From assembly GCA_902566775.1 (NCBI GenBank), contig CACFKF010000006.1, forward strand, positions 1 to 50,354: a DNA stretch of 50,354 nt, written 5' to 3'. The position numbers and the translations under genes were made by a program. Of the stretch, positions 17,919 through 27,222 are shown piece after piece (the first letter of the stretch is position 1; every line of letters begins with the position of its first letter). A model generated the notes under the pieces. It saw only the letters and a program-made list of their open reading frames with translations, was not told the DNA's origin and searched no databases. This DNA is from an uncultured Pelagibacteraceae bacterium (GTDB lineage Bacteria; Pseudomonadota; Alphaproteobacteria; Pelagibacterales; Pelagibacteraceae).

Positions 17919-18352
17919 TGAATACATACTTATTATTTAAATCAATTCATTTGATAGCAGTTATTTCTTGGATGGCCGGCCTTTTATATTTACCTAGAAT
18001 ATTTGTTTATCATGTTGAAAATTTAGAAAAAAAACAAGTAACAGATATTTTTGAAATTATGGAAAGGCGTTTGTATATTTTTATTATGCGGCCAGCTATG
18101 ATATTAACATGGTTATTTGGAATTATTTTAATTTATCTTAATGGTTTAGAAGTATTATTTTCGTTATGGATCCAAGTAAAATTGGTTTTAGTAGTAATTT
18201 TATCTGTTTATCATGAATATTTAGGTAAGTGTTTAAAATCACTCAAAGATGGCACCAATAAAAAAACATCAAAATTTTTCAGAATTATTAATGAAGTACC
18301 TACAATTTTGCTAATTATTATAGTTTTTATTGTTGTTTTTAAACCTTTGTAG
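17918..18352 (+). CDS. hemJ: Protoporphyrinogen oxidase HemJ
   Basis: HemJ (formerly UPF0093) oxidises protoporphyrinogen IX to protoporphyrin IX in the inner membrane, the step before HemH. The 144-residue protein has four hydrophobic segments, the conserved LFKSIHLIAVISWMAGLLYL with its His, PRIFVYH, MRPAMILTWLFG and WIQVKLVLVVILSVYHEYL with the conserved Lys. It shares one base with the preceding lyase-like gene. With hemE and hemH it supplies three steps of heme synthesis. Confidence 0.94.
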   Translation: MNTYLLFKSIHLIAVISWMAGLLYLPRIFVYHVENLEKKQVTDIFEIMERRLYIFIMRPAMILTWLFGIILIYLNGLEVLFSLWIQVKLVLVVILSVYHEYLGKCLKSLKDGTNKKTSKFFRIINEVPTILLIIIVFIVVFKPL

Positions 18353-18355
18353 CCC

Positions 18356-18383
18356 TTGAAAAATAATTAAGAGTATATATATT
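18356..18383 (+). promoter_or_regulatory. Predicted sigma70-type promoter of rho
   Basis: TTGAAA (18356-18361) and TATATT (18378-18383) are separated by 16 bases, placed to give a leader of about 24 bases before the rho ATG at 18414. No good Shine-Dalgarno is visible. Such boxes occur by chance in AT-rich DNA, so confidence is moderate. Confidence 0.45.
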
Positions 18384-18413
18384 AACCCTATCTAACTAAG
18401 AAAATCCCACAAA

Positions 18414-19685
18414 ATGAATATACAAGAGTTAAAAAAAAAGAGTTCAGAAGCACTTATCACGCAAGCAGAAGAATTGGGCGTTGAAAATGCTAGCACGTTA
18501 AGAAAGCAAGAAATTTTATTTGCTATACTAAAAAAGTTAGCTGAAAAAGGTGAAGAAATTACTGGAGGTGGTGTTTTACAGCTTTTACAGGATGGTTTTG
18601 GCTTTTTAAGAGCTATGGAGTCAAATTATTTACCTGGACCTGATGATATTTATGTTAGTCCAAGCCAGATTAGAAGATTTGGTTTAAGAACCGGAGATAC
18701 TGTAGAAGGACCTATAAGAGCACCAAAAGAAGGTGAAAGATATTTTGCACTATTACAAGTTAGTAAAATTAATTTTGAAGAACCAGAAAAAGCAAGACAC
18801 AAAATTGCATTTGATAACCTTACACCACTTTATCCAAACAAACAGTTGGTTATGGAAGTGGAAAGTAACAAAATTACAAAACATCCTGATTTAACTCCAA
18901 GATTAATTGATTTAGTCAGTCCAATTGGAAAAGGACAAAGATCTTTAATTATTTCTCCACCGAAAGCTGGAAAAACAATGATTTTACAAAGTATAGCTAA
19001 TTCTATAACTGCCAATCATCCCGAATGTTATTTAATGGTATTACTGATCGATGAAAGACCAGAAGAAGTAACAGACATGCAAAGAACAGTTAAAGGAGAA
19101 GTTATTAGTTCTACATTTGATGAACCTGCGCAAAGACACGTTGCTGTAGCGGAAATGGTTATTGAAAAAGCAAAAAGACTAACTGAACATAAAAAAGATG
19201 TTGTAATATTATTAGATTCAATAACTAGACTTGGGAGAGCTTACAACGCAGTTGTTCCGAGTTCTGGAAAAGTACTTACGGGCGGTGTTGATGCAAATGC
19301 TCTTCAAAGACCTAAAAGATTTTTTGGAGCAGCTAGAAATATTGAAGAAGGAGGTTCATTAACTATTATTTCAACAGCTTTAATAGATACTGGAAGCAGA
19401 ATGGACGAGGTAATTTTCGAAGAATTTAAAGGGACAGGTAATAGCGAAACAATTCTTGATAGAAAAATTTCAGATAAGAGAATTTTTCCTGCTATTGATA
19501 TTACAAAATCAGGAACAAGACGTGAAGAATTGATTTTTGATAAAGATGATTTACAAAAAATGAATGTTTTAAGAAGAATTATAGCTCCAATGGGTACTAT
19601 GGATGCTATTGAATTTATAATGTCAAAATTAAAGAATACTAAAAATAATGATGAATTCTTTAGTTCGATGAATAAACCAGCCTAA
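18414..19685 (+). CDS. rho: Transcription termination factor Rho
   Basis: Rho is the hexameric RNA-dependent helicase that terminates transcription. The 423-residue protein has the N-terminal Rho domain ([22 protein letters not shown]), the RNA-binding cold-shock-like fold ([43 protein letters not shown], given here in outline), Walker [10 protein letters not shown], Walker [18 protein letters not shown]-loop [22 protein letters not shown] and R-loop GTGNSE. Its stop is one base from that of the convergent glycan gene. In many Alphaproteobacteria rho directly precedes mnmE; here an island intervenes. Confidence 0.98.
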   Translation: MNIQELKKKSSEALITQAEELGVENASTLRKQEILFAILKKLAEKGEEITGGGVLQLLQDGFGFLRAMESNYLPGPDDIYVSPSQIRRFGLRTGDTVEGPIRAPKEGERYFALLQVSKINFEEPEKARHKIAFDNLTPLYPNKQLVMEVESNKITKHPDLTPRLIDLVSPIGKGQRSLIISPPKAGKTMILQSIANSITANHPECYLMVLLIDERPEEVTDMQRTVKGEVISSTFDEPAQRHVAVAEMVIEKAKRLTEHKKDVVILLDSITRLGRAYNAVVPSSGKVLTGGVDANALQRPKRFFGAARNIEEGGSLTIISTALIDTGSRMDEVIFEEFKGTGNSETILDRKISDKRIFPAIDITKSGTRREELIFDKDDLQKMNVLRRIIAPMGTMDAIEFIMSKLKNTKNNDEFFSSMNKPA

Positions 19686-19686
19686 A

Positions 19687-22245
19687 TTAATTTATATCTT
19701 TTTCTAAATTTTTAATACTTATAAAATTTTTGGCTAAATCTTTATTATTTCGTTTAATTTCTTCAAAAAAATTCCAAGCTAATACTAACAAATGATCCGG
19801 CTTACCCTTTAATTTATCCTTAGAAATAATTGGGATTTTAATTCCAGGAAGAAATTTTCCTTGTTTAAGTTTATTGTCTTCCACAATGCCTTCTATTTCA
19901 TTTGATATACCAAAAAAATTTAGTGATGTGGTAGCTTTTGCCGGAGAGCCATATCCTACTATTTTATTATTGTTTTTTGCCAGTTTAGAAATATTTTTTT
20001 TCACATTATTTCTTATTTGATAAACTTTCTTAGCAAAATCTTTATAAGTTTTGTATTTTTTAATTCCAAACTTTTCTTCTTTTTTCAATAATTCTTTAAC
20101 ACTTTTTTCAATTTTTATTTTATTATTTTTTTTTACATAAATTCTTATAGAGCCACCGCCTGTATCAACGAGTTGTGCTTTATATATTTTAGCAGATAAA
20201 TTGTTAAAAAAATTAACAAGGGAAGTCAAAGACCAATAATTGTAATGTTCGTGATAAATATTATCAAAAGTCATATCTTTCAAAGTATTCATTAAATATT
20301 GAACTTCAATTATTATGGTTCCATTTTTCTTAATTAACTTAAGCATGCATTCTGCCATTAATTTTAATTTATCAGAATGAGCAAAAACGTTCGAAGCTAG
20401 AACAATATCTGCATTTTTTTTTACTTTTCTTAAAGTTTTTTCGTCCAAAAAACCATTATAAGTTTTTATGTTATTTTTATTTGTAAGTTTTGCTAGGTTT
20501 TTTGCTGGCTCAATACCTAATATATTTTTAAATTTTAAATCTTTAAAAGGTTTTAGTGCTACACCATCGTTACTACCAATATCTATAATATAAGATTTCT
20601 TTGACGAAAGTTTAAATTCTTTAATATATTGTTTTGCTGCATTTTCAAAATGCCTTCTTAGAGTTTTTGTTGTTGATGACACATAAAGATAATTAGAAAA
20701 CATTTTTTTTGGATCTACAACTACTGAAAGTTGACAGTTATGACAGTTGGGACAGTAGTTCATTTCTAAAGGATAAAGATTTTCTTTTTCATTCTTATTT
20801 TTTAACAAATTATTAGCTAAAGGCTGGTACCCTAAAGAAACAACCCGTTTTAATTTTGTGTTTTCACAAGATCTACATTCAAATTTAAAATTTTTTAATA
20901 ATTCTTTTTTTTCTTCGTTTGAAACCAAAGGATAAGGAAGAGTATGAGTAATACCATAATTTTTATGCTCTCTTTCACCTCTAACTAAATTTAAAAAAAT
21001 AGAGTCTTTTGTAAAAACCATAGCGTGTGCAACATTAGGTTTGGTAACTACTAGCTCTCCTTCATTAATTATCTGAGTAATTTTTGGAGAATTTTTTTCA
21101 AGTAAACTTTTATATATACTTATAAATTGACCTTTAACTAAAAAAACTTTCTGTTCTTGAACTGGATGATAGTGATTAGCTCTCATTGAATCTTTATAAG
21201 ATTTTATATAACCAATTAAATTTATTGGTTCAGTTAATTCATAATTACTAATTTTGCCTCTTTTATCTACAAACTCTTTTTCACCTTGAGTTTTATATTC
21301 AAGGTCTCTGTCATTATTTTTAAAAGACCATTTTTGAATCATTGTGGCAATAGATTCATTTAAATTATAAAGAAATTTGAAGCCTGTTTTTAAAAGTTTT
21401 TTATTTGATAAAGTATATCCAAGGTTTGGAACTTCATCCGAAGTTAATTTGATTTTAACTTTTGGATTGTGTTTTTTACAAATTTCAGCAACTTTTTTAA
21501 CTGTTACTGTTTCATTTACAAGATTAAAAGTTTCTTTTTTAATATTCTCATTTTCTTCCACAAATTTCATGCATCTAACTACATCAATTAATTGAACAAC
21601 GCTTTTTATTTGTTTGCCACCGCCAAATAAACTTATCTCACCATTTTGAGATGCTATTTTAGAAAATAAATTTGGCATTATATTCATTCTCATTGTGTCG
21701 GTTGGAGAGTACCCGTAAACTGATCCGAGCCTTAATATTACATAATTTTTTTTTGATTTTTTTATATCTTTTTCATTTTGAACTTTGCTTGAAGAATAAG
21801 CTAAAATTGGATATGGTTTGTCTTCTTCTTTCAAGTTCCTTCTAGTTTTTTTTAAACCTTCATATATTACATGGGTAGATGGAAATATAATCTTACAACT
21901 TTTGGGTATTGCATTTAAAATATTGTTTGTACCTTCTATTGCAACTTGTATAATTTTTTCATCTTTTATAAGATTTGCTTCTTTTTTTACATAGGCAACA
22001 TCAGTGATCCCTGCCAAGTGATGTACTACATCTGCATTATACAAAAGTTTATTTAAAAATTCTTTATCAAGTATTGCGCCTTGGTAAAATTTTATATTCC
22101 ATTCCTTAAGTTGATTAACCCTTTTAGATACAAAACGACTATCTATAGCTACAATATTATGAAACCAACTTTTGCCAGAATAAAGTTTGCAAAGCTCGGT
22201 TCCCAAATATCCAAGCGCCCCGATTATTACAATTTTTTTTTTCAT
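19687..22245 (-). CDS. Tri-domain fusion: NAD-dependent sugar epimerase/dehydratase - cupin - sugar C-methyltransferase
   Basis: This 852-residue protein joins three enzyme-like parts. Residues ~1-310 are an extended SDR (glycine loop IGALGYLG; catalytic Y150-x-x-x-K154 in YSSSK). Residues ~330-435 are a cupin with the metal-type NHYHPVQEQKVFLVKGQ, like sugar-nucleotide epimerase or isomerase cupins. Residues ~453-850 match sugar C-methyltransferases (TylC3/NovU type): zinc cysteines C456/C459 and C498/C501, SAM loop IIDIGSNDG (~553-561), the HEHYNYWS motif (~665-672) and GYGSPAKATTSLNFFG (~775-790). Together they could make a branched deoxysugar nucleotide. It lies downstream of the O-GlcNAc-transferase-like gene but has its own promoter-like sequence. 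Confidence 0.85.
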   Translation of the reverse strand: MKKKIVIIGALGYLGTELCKLYSGKSWFHNIVAIDSRFVSKRVNQLKEWNIKFYQGAILDKEFLNKLLYNADVVHHLAGITDVAYVKKEANLIKDEKIIQVAIEGTNNILNAIPKSCKIIFPSTHVIYEGLKKTRRNLKEEDKPYPILAYSSSKVQNEKDIKKSKKNYVILRLGSVYGYSPTDTMRMNIMPNLFSKIASQNGEISLFGGGKQIKSVVQLIDVVRCMKFVEENENIKKETFNLVNETVTVKKVAEICKKHNPKVKIKLTSDEVPNLGYTLSNKKLLKTGFKFLYNLNESIATMIQKWSFKNNDRDLEYKTQGEKEFVDKRGKISNYELTEPINLIGYIKSYKDSMRANHYHPVQEQKVFLVKGQFISIYKSLLEKNSPKITQIINEGELVVTKPNVAHAMVFTKDSIFLNLVRGEREHKNYGITHTLPYPLVSNEEKKELLKNFKFECRSCENTKLKRVVSLGYQPLANNLLKNKNEKENLYPLEMNYCPNCHNCQLSVVVDPKKMFSNYLYVSSTTKTLRRHFENAAKQYIKEFKLSSKKSYIIDIGSNDGVALKPFKDLKFKNILGIEPAKNLAKLTNKNNIKTYNGFLDEKTLRKVKKNADIVLASNVFAHSDKLKLMAECMLKLIKKNGTIIIEVQYLMNTLKDMTFDNIYHEHYNYWSLTSLVNFFNNLSAKIYKAQLVDTGGGSIRIYVKKNNKIKIEKSVKELLKKEEKFGIKKYKTYKDFAKKVYQIRNNVKKNISKLAKNNNKIVGYGSPAKATTSLNFFGISNEIEGIVEDNKLKQGKFLPGIKIPIISKDKLKGKPDHLLVLAWNFFEEIKRNNKDLAKNFISIKNLEKDIN

Positions 22246-22284
22246 TTAAATTAAGTTACCAATCTGAATAAGAAATTTATTTAT

Positions 22285-22312
22285 ATTATAAATCATCGTT
22301 ATTTCAATCAAA
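22285..22312 (-). promoter_or_regulatory. Predicted promoter of the tri-domain sugar enzyme
   Basis: On the minus strand TTTGAT (22307-22312) and a perfect TATAAT (22285-22290) are 16 bases apart, in the 76-base gap before the fusion gene. The spacing and exact -10 make this more credible than most AT-rich matches, but it is unproven. Confidence 0.45.
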
Positions 22313-22321
22313 CTATCATTT

Positions 22322-24190
22322 TTATTTAATCTCAAAATTTTTTGCGGACAGGTTTGAGCAATGTCTTTCATATATTTTTGTATAAGCAGATTCTATGTTT
22401 TTTGTATAAAGTTTTGTATCGAATAAAGGTTTTGTAAGTCTATTTTTTTTTAATTTATTTTTTATTTCTTTAAAAAATTTAGGATTTTGTGCTAGTCTGA
22501 TAGCCATTTCTTCATATTCTTTTTCAGTATCTGTAATTAACTCATTTAAACCTATTGCATTTAATATGCTCGAAGCTCCTCTACTTGTAAATGATTTGCC
22601 TTTACGCGTAAGAACAGGTAATCCAGACCACAACGCATCAGCACAAGATGATTGAGCAGTATATGGAAATACATCAATCCATAAATCAGCAATTTTTAGT
22701 CTAGCAAAATGTTCTTCTGGAGGCATTTTTTTTCCAAATATAACACGATTACTATCAATTCCTCTTTTATTGGCTTCTTTTTTTAAATTTATGTTTGCTG
22801 TTTGATTATCTTCTAATAACCATAAAACACTTCCTTTAATTTTTTTTAGTAACCTCATCCAAATATCAAAAACGTCTGGTGTAATTTTGTAACTTTGATT
22901 GAAACTGCAAAAAATAAAACCTTCCTTAGGTAAGTTTAATTCTTTTCTTGTAAAAACTTTATCTGAAATTTTCTGTGTATAATCTCTGGGTAACCAGGTA
23001 TTAGGTAAATAAATTATTTTTTCAGAATAATATTTTTGATTTTCTTTTGGTATTAAAATTTTATCAGCAAAAATATAATCAATAAAATCAGCACCTGATG
23101 TACCAGGATAACCTAAATAGTTTATTTGTATTGGAGCACATCTTTCAGAAAAAATTCCCATTCTATTGTTTTTTGTGAAACATAATAAATCAACAGCAAT
23201 GTCTATTTTAAGATCTCTTGAAATTTGAGAAATTTCATTATCACTTTTTAAATTGACATCAATAAATTGGTCAAATGATTTTGAAATTCTTTTTCTCATT
23301 TCATCAGTTTTATTAGGCCCAAAAGAAAAAGCGATTAATTCAAATTTAGATTTGTTATGCAATTCAAATAATTTAACTAAAAGGAAAGACATTACATGGT
23401 TGTAAAAATCTGCAGAATAATATCCTAAACGTATTTTTTTATTTTTTGGTATTATTGAAATTGGTTTTAAAATCTTCTTATTAATAAATTTTTCTTTAAC
23501 ATAAATCTCAGCTGTTTTTTTTTGTAGGCAAGGAGAGTCATATAATTGAAGTATAGGAAAAGGTGAAGATGAATTTTTATTTTCTTTTATTTTATTTTCT
23601 AATATTTCAAAGTCTTTGGCAAAAGAACTCCAGTCACAAAGTTTATTTTTTGTATGAAATAATTCACCTAGCAAAAAATCAAAATTTGGATTAATTTTAA
23701 ATGCATTATTAAAACATTCAAATGAAGAGTCTATTTTTTTAAGTTTTTGAAGAGCATAGCCTTTATTATTGTGACTATGAACATGATTAGGATTAATTTT
23801 TATAGCTTGGTCATAATTTTCTATAGCTAAATCTACTTCATTTAGTGCATATAATACTAGGCCTTTATTATAGTATGCATCTGCATATTTAGGATTAAGT
23901 TTTATTGCTTGGTCATAGCTTTTAATTGCTAATTGAAACTTTTTAAGCTCATTTAAGGCATTACCTTGCTCGTTATATGCTTCTGCAAAATTTGGATTTA
24001 TTTTTATTGCCCTATTTATAAAGTCAAGAGCCGAAGAAAAATCCTTTTTTTTAAAACATATAAAATTAAGTAAACGTAAATTATCAAAATGATTAGGTTT
24101 ACTATCATAAATACGTAGAGCTATTTCCTTTGCACTACTTAGTTTACCTTTATTAAAAAAATTTACAGCTTTTTTAAGTTCAGATTCCAT
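22322..24190 (-). CDS. TPR-containing O-GlcNAc transferase-like glycosyltransferase (GT41/SPINDLY family)
   Basis: The 622-residue protein has about four tetratricopeptide repeats (residues ~35-170; clearest are AEAYNEQGNALNELKKFQLA and ADAYYNKGLVLYALNEVDLA) followed by a GT41 catalytic half. That half shows KKIRLGYYSADFYNHVMSFL (putative catalytic His265), QINYLGYPGTSGADFIDYI, CSFNQSYKITPDVFDIW with the conserved UDP-binding Lys, and DVFPYTAQSSCADALWSGLPVLT. Family members add GlcNAc or other sugars to Ser/Thr or Asn of proteins. It is cytoplasmic, with no signal peptide. The acceptor is unknown; neighbours suggest a modified surface protein or glycan. Confidence 0.9.
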   Translation of the reverse strand: MESELKKAVNFFNKGKLSSAKEIALRIYDSKPNHFDNLRLLNFICFKKKDFSSALDFINRAIKINPNFAEAYNEQGNALNELKKFQLAIKSYDQAIKLNPKYADAYYNKGLVLYALNEVDLAIENYDQAIKINPNHVHSHNNKGYALQKLKKIDSSFECFNNAFKINPNFDFLLGELFHTKNKLCDWSSFAKDFEILENKIKENKNSSSPFPILQLYDSPCLQKKTAEIYVKEKFINKKILKPISIIPKNKKIRLGYYSADFYNHVMSFLLVKLFELHNKSKFELIAFSFGPNKTDEMRKRISKSFDQFIDVNLKSDNEISQISRDLKIDIAVDLLCFTKNNRMGIFSERCAPIQINYLGYPGTSGADFIDYIFADKILIPKENQKYYSEKIIYLPNTWLPRDYTQKISDKVFTRKELNLPKEGFIFCSFNQSYKITPDVFDIWMRLLKKIKGSVLWLLEDNQTANINLKKEANKRGIDSNRVIFGKKMPPEEHFARLKIADLWIDVFPYTAQSSCADALWSGLPVLTRKGKSFTSRGASSILNAIGLNELITDTEKEYEEMAIRLAQNPKFFKEIKNKLKKNRLTKPLFDTKLYTKNIESAYTKIYERHCSNLSAKNFEIK

Positions 24191-24211
24191 TTATATTATT
24201 TATAAAAATAA

Positions 24212-24934
24212 TTATTTCAAAATTTTTTTGAAGTTAGAATAAAGTATTTTAGAGCAGTTGTTCATTTCAAACATATTAGATTTTGCTTCTTTATCAAATT
24301 TTTCTAATGCTCCCTCACCTAACTGTTCTTCTAAAGCTTTTTTGTATTCAATTACACAACCCCAATCATTTACGGTTGTATCTTTAACTTCTATATGAAA
24401 TTGGATTCCATATGCATGATTTTGATATTTAAATATTTGATATTTTGTTGTGTTTGAAGATGCTAATAAAGTTATATCTTTAACATTTTCTAAGTTTACC
24501 ACTTCATAAGAGTGCCACTGTAATGCTTTAATCTTATCTGGAAAGGATGAAAAAAGTAGATCATTATCTTTTTGTTTAGAAAAACTAATATCAAGCATGC
24601 CAATCTCAGGTTCTTTGGATTTAATTACTTTACCTCCAACAACTTCACCAAGCAATTGACAACCTAAACAGAAACCCAAGTATGGTTTTTTTAAATTAAT
24701 TACAAAATCTTTTATCTTTCTTTTTTCATCAATTAGCCATGGATATTTGTCTTCCATCCAAGTATCCATTGGACCGCCCATACAAAACATTGCATCAAAT
24801 TTACTAAGTTCTTCTGGAATTTTTTCGCCTTCATCAAGTTCTATAGTAGTTAAATTTACTCCATCCTTTAGCATTAAATCTTTAATGTATCCTGGATCTT
24901 CTATTTTTATATGTTGTAAAACTATTATTTCCAT
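24212..24934 (-). CDS. Class I glutamine amidotransferase-like protein
   Basis: The 240-residue stand-alone GATase domain resembles the GMP-synthase glutaminase type: oxyanion segment MFCMGGPMDTW, nucleophile elbow LGFCLGCQLLGE (C89), and the triad His180/Glu182 in YGIQFHIEV. All three catalytic residues are present. No synthetase domain is fused, and its partner is unknown. It sits 3 bases after the sulfotransferase stop and 21 bases before the TPR glycosyltransferase, so it is probably co-transcribed with both. Related proteins include gamma-glutamyl hydrolases that need no partner. Confidence 0.85.
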   Translation of the reverse strand: MEIIVLQHIKIEDPGYIKDLMLKDGVNLTTIELDEGEKIPEELSKFDAMFCMGGPMDTWMEDKYPWLIDEKRKIKDFVINLKKPYLGFCLGCQLLGEVVGGKVIKSKEPEIGMLDISFSKQKDNDLLFSSFPDKIKALQWHSYEVVNLENVKDITLLASSNTTKYQIFKYQNHAYGIQFHIEVKDTTVNDWGCVIEYKKALEEQLGEGALEKFDKEAKSNMFEMNNCSKILYSNFKKILK

Positions 24935-24937
24935 TAA

Positions 24938-25768
24938 TTATATATATCCTAGTTCTTTCATTTCTTTGTTAAAATTCTTTTCAATAGTATCAATTAAATT
25001 TTTACCTAATACATTTTTCCAATCATTGCTTGGACCTAAATTAAAAAATTTTATAGTTGAATTTGATGCTTCTTCAAAACCTTCCTTTTCTTCCATTTTT
25101 TTTAGTTTTTCAAAAGATGTAGTTTTTAATATATTTTGAATTTTTTGATCACAAACATTAAATTTTGTAAATTTTTTGAGGAATGTGGACAGTTTATTTA
25201 TTTCAGATTTTGTGTTTATTAATAAGTCCTCATATTTAATTATTATTGAATTTGAAGATATTTTCCATGAGTTATAATGAGATTTCCAGGATCCTAATAA
25301 AGTAATAATATTTTCTTCAGATGAGTCGTTGGGATTTTTTGTATTAAACAAAAATCTTTTCTCATCTAATAAAAAATCTAAACTTTTTTCTAAATTTAAC
25401 TGATAATGATTAGCAACAGAAGTAATTACATTTCTGGGATCTCTGACTACATAAATTACACCAGCAGTATTTTTTTTGTTTGTAAAATCACTCCCAAAGA
25501 AATTATAATTTCCATTATGTGTCTTGAATATTTTTAGCTTCTCCTCGGCATTAATATTTTGTTGTGCATCAATCCAATGATGACTAATACTTTTTAAGTC
25601 TGAATAGTTGTTAGTAAATTCTTTAAAGTATAATCTCTTAGGAAAAAGATTAATTTTTTTAAGCATACCAAAATTAAATAAACCGTCTTCTGAATAAACT
25701 AAGGATGCAATGATTGCTCTAATCCATGTGTTTCCACTTTTGGGATAAGATGCACACCAAATAATCAT
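24938..25768 (-). CDS. Sulfotransferase-domain protein
   Basis: The 276-residue protein has the 5'-phosphosulfate-binding loop CASYPKSGNTWIR at residues 5-17 and the 3'-phosphate motif VIYVVRDPRNVITSVANHY around residues 105-125, as in PAPS-dependent cytosolic-type sulfotransferases; the C-terminal NDWKNVLGKNL also fits. It would move sulfate from PAPS to a hydroxyl or amine of an unknown acceptor. It is the first gene of a minus-strand series, and 46 bases separate it from divergent mnmE. An N-terminal signal is absent, so it acts in the cytoplasm. Confidence 0.88.
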   Translation of the reverse strand: MIIWCASYPKSGNTWIRAIIASLVYSEDGLFNFGMLKKINLFPKRLYFKEFTNNYSDLKSISHHWIDAQQNINAEEKLKIFKTHNGNYNFFGSDFTNKKNTAGVIYVVRDPRNVITSVANHYQLNLEKSLDFLLDEKRFLFNTKNPNDSSEENIITLLGSWKSHYNSWKISSNSIIIKYEDLLINTKSEINKLSTFLKKFTKFNVCDQKIQNILKTTSFEKLKKMEEKEGFEEASNSTIKFFNLGPSNDWKNVLGKNLIDTIEKNFNKEMKELGYI

Positions 25769-25801
25769 ATAAAAATGTATATATTAAAAAATAATTCTAG
25801 C

Positions 25802-25807
25802 TATACT
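25802..25807 (+). promoter_or_regulatory. Possible -10 box of mnmE
   Basis: TATACT lies 7 bases before the mnmE ATG (25815), in a gap of only 46 bases. No convincing -35 or Shine-Dalgarno is visible. If used, transcription would start at or just before the ATG, giving a leaderless message. Confidence 0.3.
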
Positions 25808-25814
25808 AAATCTC

Positions 25815-27146
25815 ATGACAATTTATGCTCTTTCATCTGGCTCTAGTGTATCTGGAATAGGTGTAATACGGGTTTCTGGCAGTGAAACAAAAAATGTTAT
25901 ATCAAAGCTTACAAATGGAACTTTTCCCAAGGCAAGGGAAGCCACGTTAAAAAAGATCAATAAAATCAACACAAATGAGCTTATTGATGAGGGTATAATT
26001 ATATGGTTTCCAGGCCCAAACAGCTACACAGGAGAGGATATGGCAGAATTTCATGTTCATGGGAGCAGATCAGTTATTGAAGCTATTCATAGGTCTATTT
26101 CAAAAATAGAAAATTGTAGATTAGCCGAACCTGGCGAGTTTACAAAAATAGCATTTCAAAATGGTAAAATAAATCTTCTTAAAGCAGAAAGTATAGCAGA
26201 TTTAATTTCTGCAGAAACAGAAATACAAAGACAACAAGCAATAAGAGTAATGACTGGTAAACATTCTGAAGTTTATAATTCATGGCGTGAAAATTTATTA
26301 AAAATTCTATCAAATGTAGAAGCTAAAATTGATTTTCCTGACGAAAATCTTCCTAAGAACATTCTTAAAGATATTGAAAAGCAATCTGAAAAAATAAAAA
26401 AAGAAATTCAAAAGGTATTAGATGACCAAAAGGTTGGCGAAAGAATAAGAGAAGGATTTAAAATAGCCATAGTAGGGCCCACAAACGCTGGTAAATCTAG
26501 TCTATTAAATTATTTATCTAGAAGAGAAGTTGCCATAGTTTCGGAAATAGCAGGAACAACAAGAGATGTTATTGAAACACATTTAAATATTGATGGATTG
26601 CCCGTAGTAATTTCAGATACTGCTGGAATAAGAGAATCTAAAGACGAAATAGAGAAAAAAGGAATAAGACTAGCATTAAAAAAAGCTGAAAATGCTGATT
26701 TAACTGTAGTTGTTATAGAGCCGAAAAGTGGCCATTTTACAGGTTTTTTGAGGGATTTAGTATCAGAAAAATCAATATTAGTAATAAATAAATCAGATCT
26801 TGGAATAGAAAACATAGTAAACGACTATAAAAAATTTAATCCAATTTATATTTCATTAAAAAAAGAAAAAAATTTAGATCAACTTATTAATGTAATAAAA
26901 AATAAACTAAAGAATCAATTCGTAAATTCTGAAAATATATTAATTACAAGAGAAAGACATAGACAACATTTAGAACAATGTGTTTTGCACCTAGAAAATT
27001 TTAAGCAAAAAAATAAAGCTAAAGATTTTGATCTAGCTGCTGAGGACCTTAGATTAGCAACACGGGATTTAGGAATAATTGTTGGCAAAGTAGATATAGA
27101 AGAGATTTTAGGCTCTATTTTTAATGATTTTTGCATAGGTAAATAA
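25815..27146 (+). CDS. mnmE: tRNA modification GTPase MnmE
   Basis: With MnmG, MnmE adds the cmnm5 group to wobble uridines of tRNA. The 443-residue protein has the N-terminal formyl-THF-binding domain (MTIYALSSGSSVSGIGVIRVSG), a helical domain, an inserted G domain with P-loop GPTNAGKSS, the switch region GTTRDV, DTAG and NKSD, and the C-terminal FCIGK with the essential Cys. The mnmE-mnmG-rsmG-parA-parB order near the origin is ancient and well conserved. Confidence 0.98.
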   Translation: MTIYALSSGSSVSGIGVIRVSGSETKNVISKLTNGTFPKAREATLKKINKINTNELIDEGIIIWFPGPNSYTGEDMAEFHVHGSRSVIEAIHRSISKIENCRLAEPGEFTKIAFQNGKINLLKAESIADLISAETEIQRQQAIRVMTGKHSEVYNSWRENLLKILSNVEAKIDFPDENLPKNILKDIEKQSEKIKKEIQKVLDDQKVGERIREGFKIAIVGPTNAGKSSLLNYLSRREVAIVSEIAGTTRDVIETHLNIDGLPVVISDTAGIRESKDEIEKKGIRLALKKAENADLTVVVIEPKSGHFTGFLRDLVSEKSILVINKSDLGIENIVNDYKKFNPIYISLKKEKNLDQLINVIKNKLKNQFVNSENILITRERHRQHLEQCVLHLENFKQKNKAKDFDLAAEDLRLATRDLGIIVGKVDIEEILGSIFNDFCIGK

Positions 27147-27222
27147 GCATTGATATTACTAGCTTTTTTATGATTTTTTAGAGAATTCTTGTAAAAAAAA
27201 AGATCAAATATAAATTATAAGC

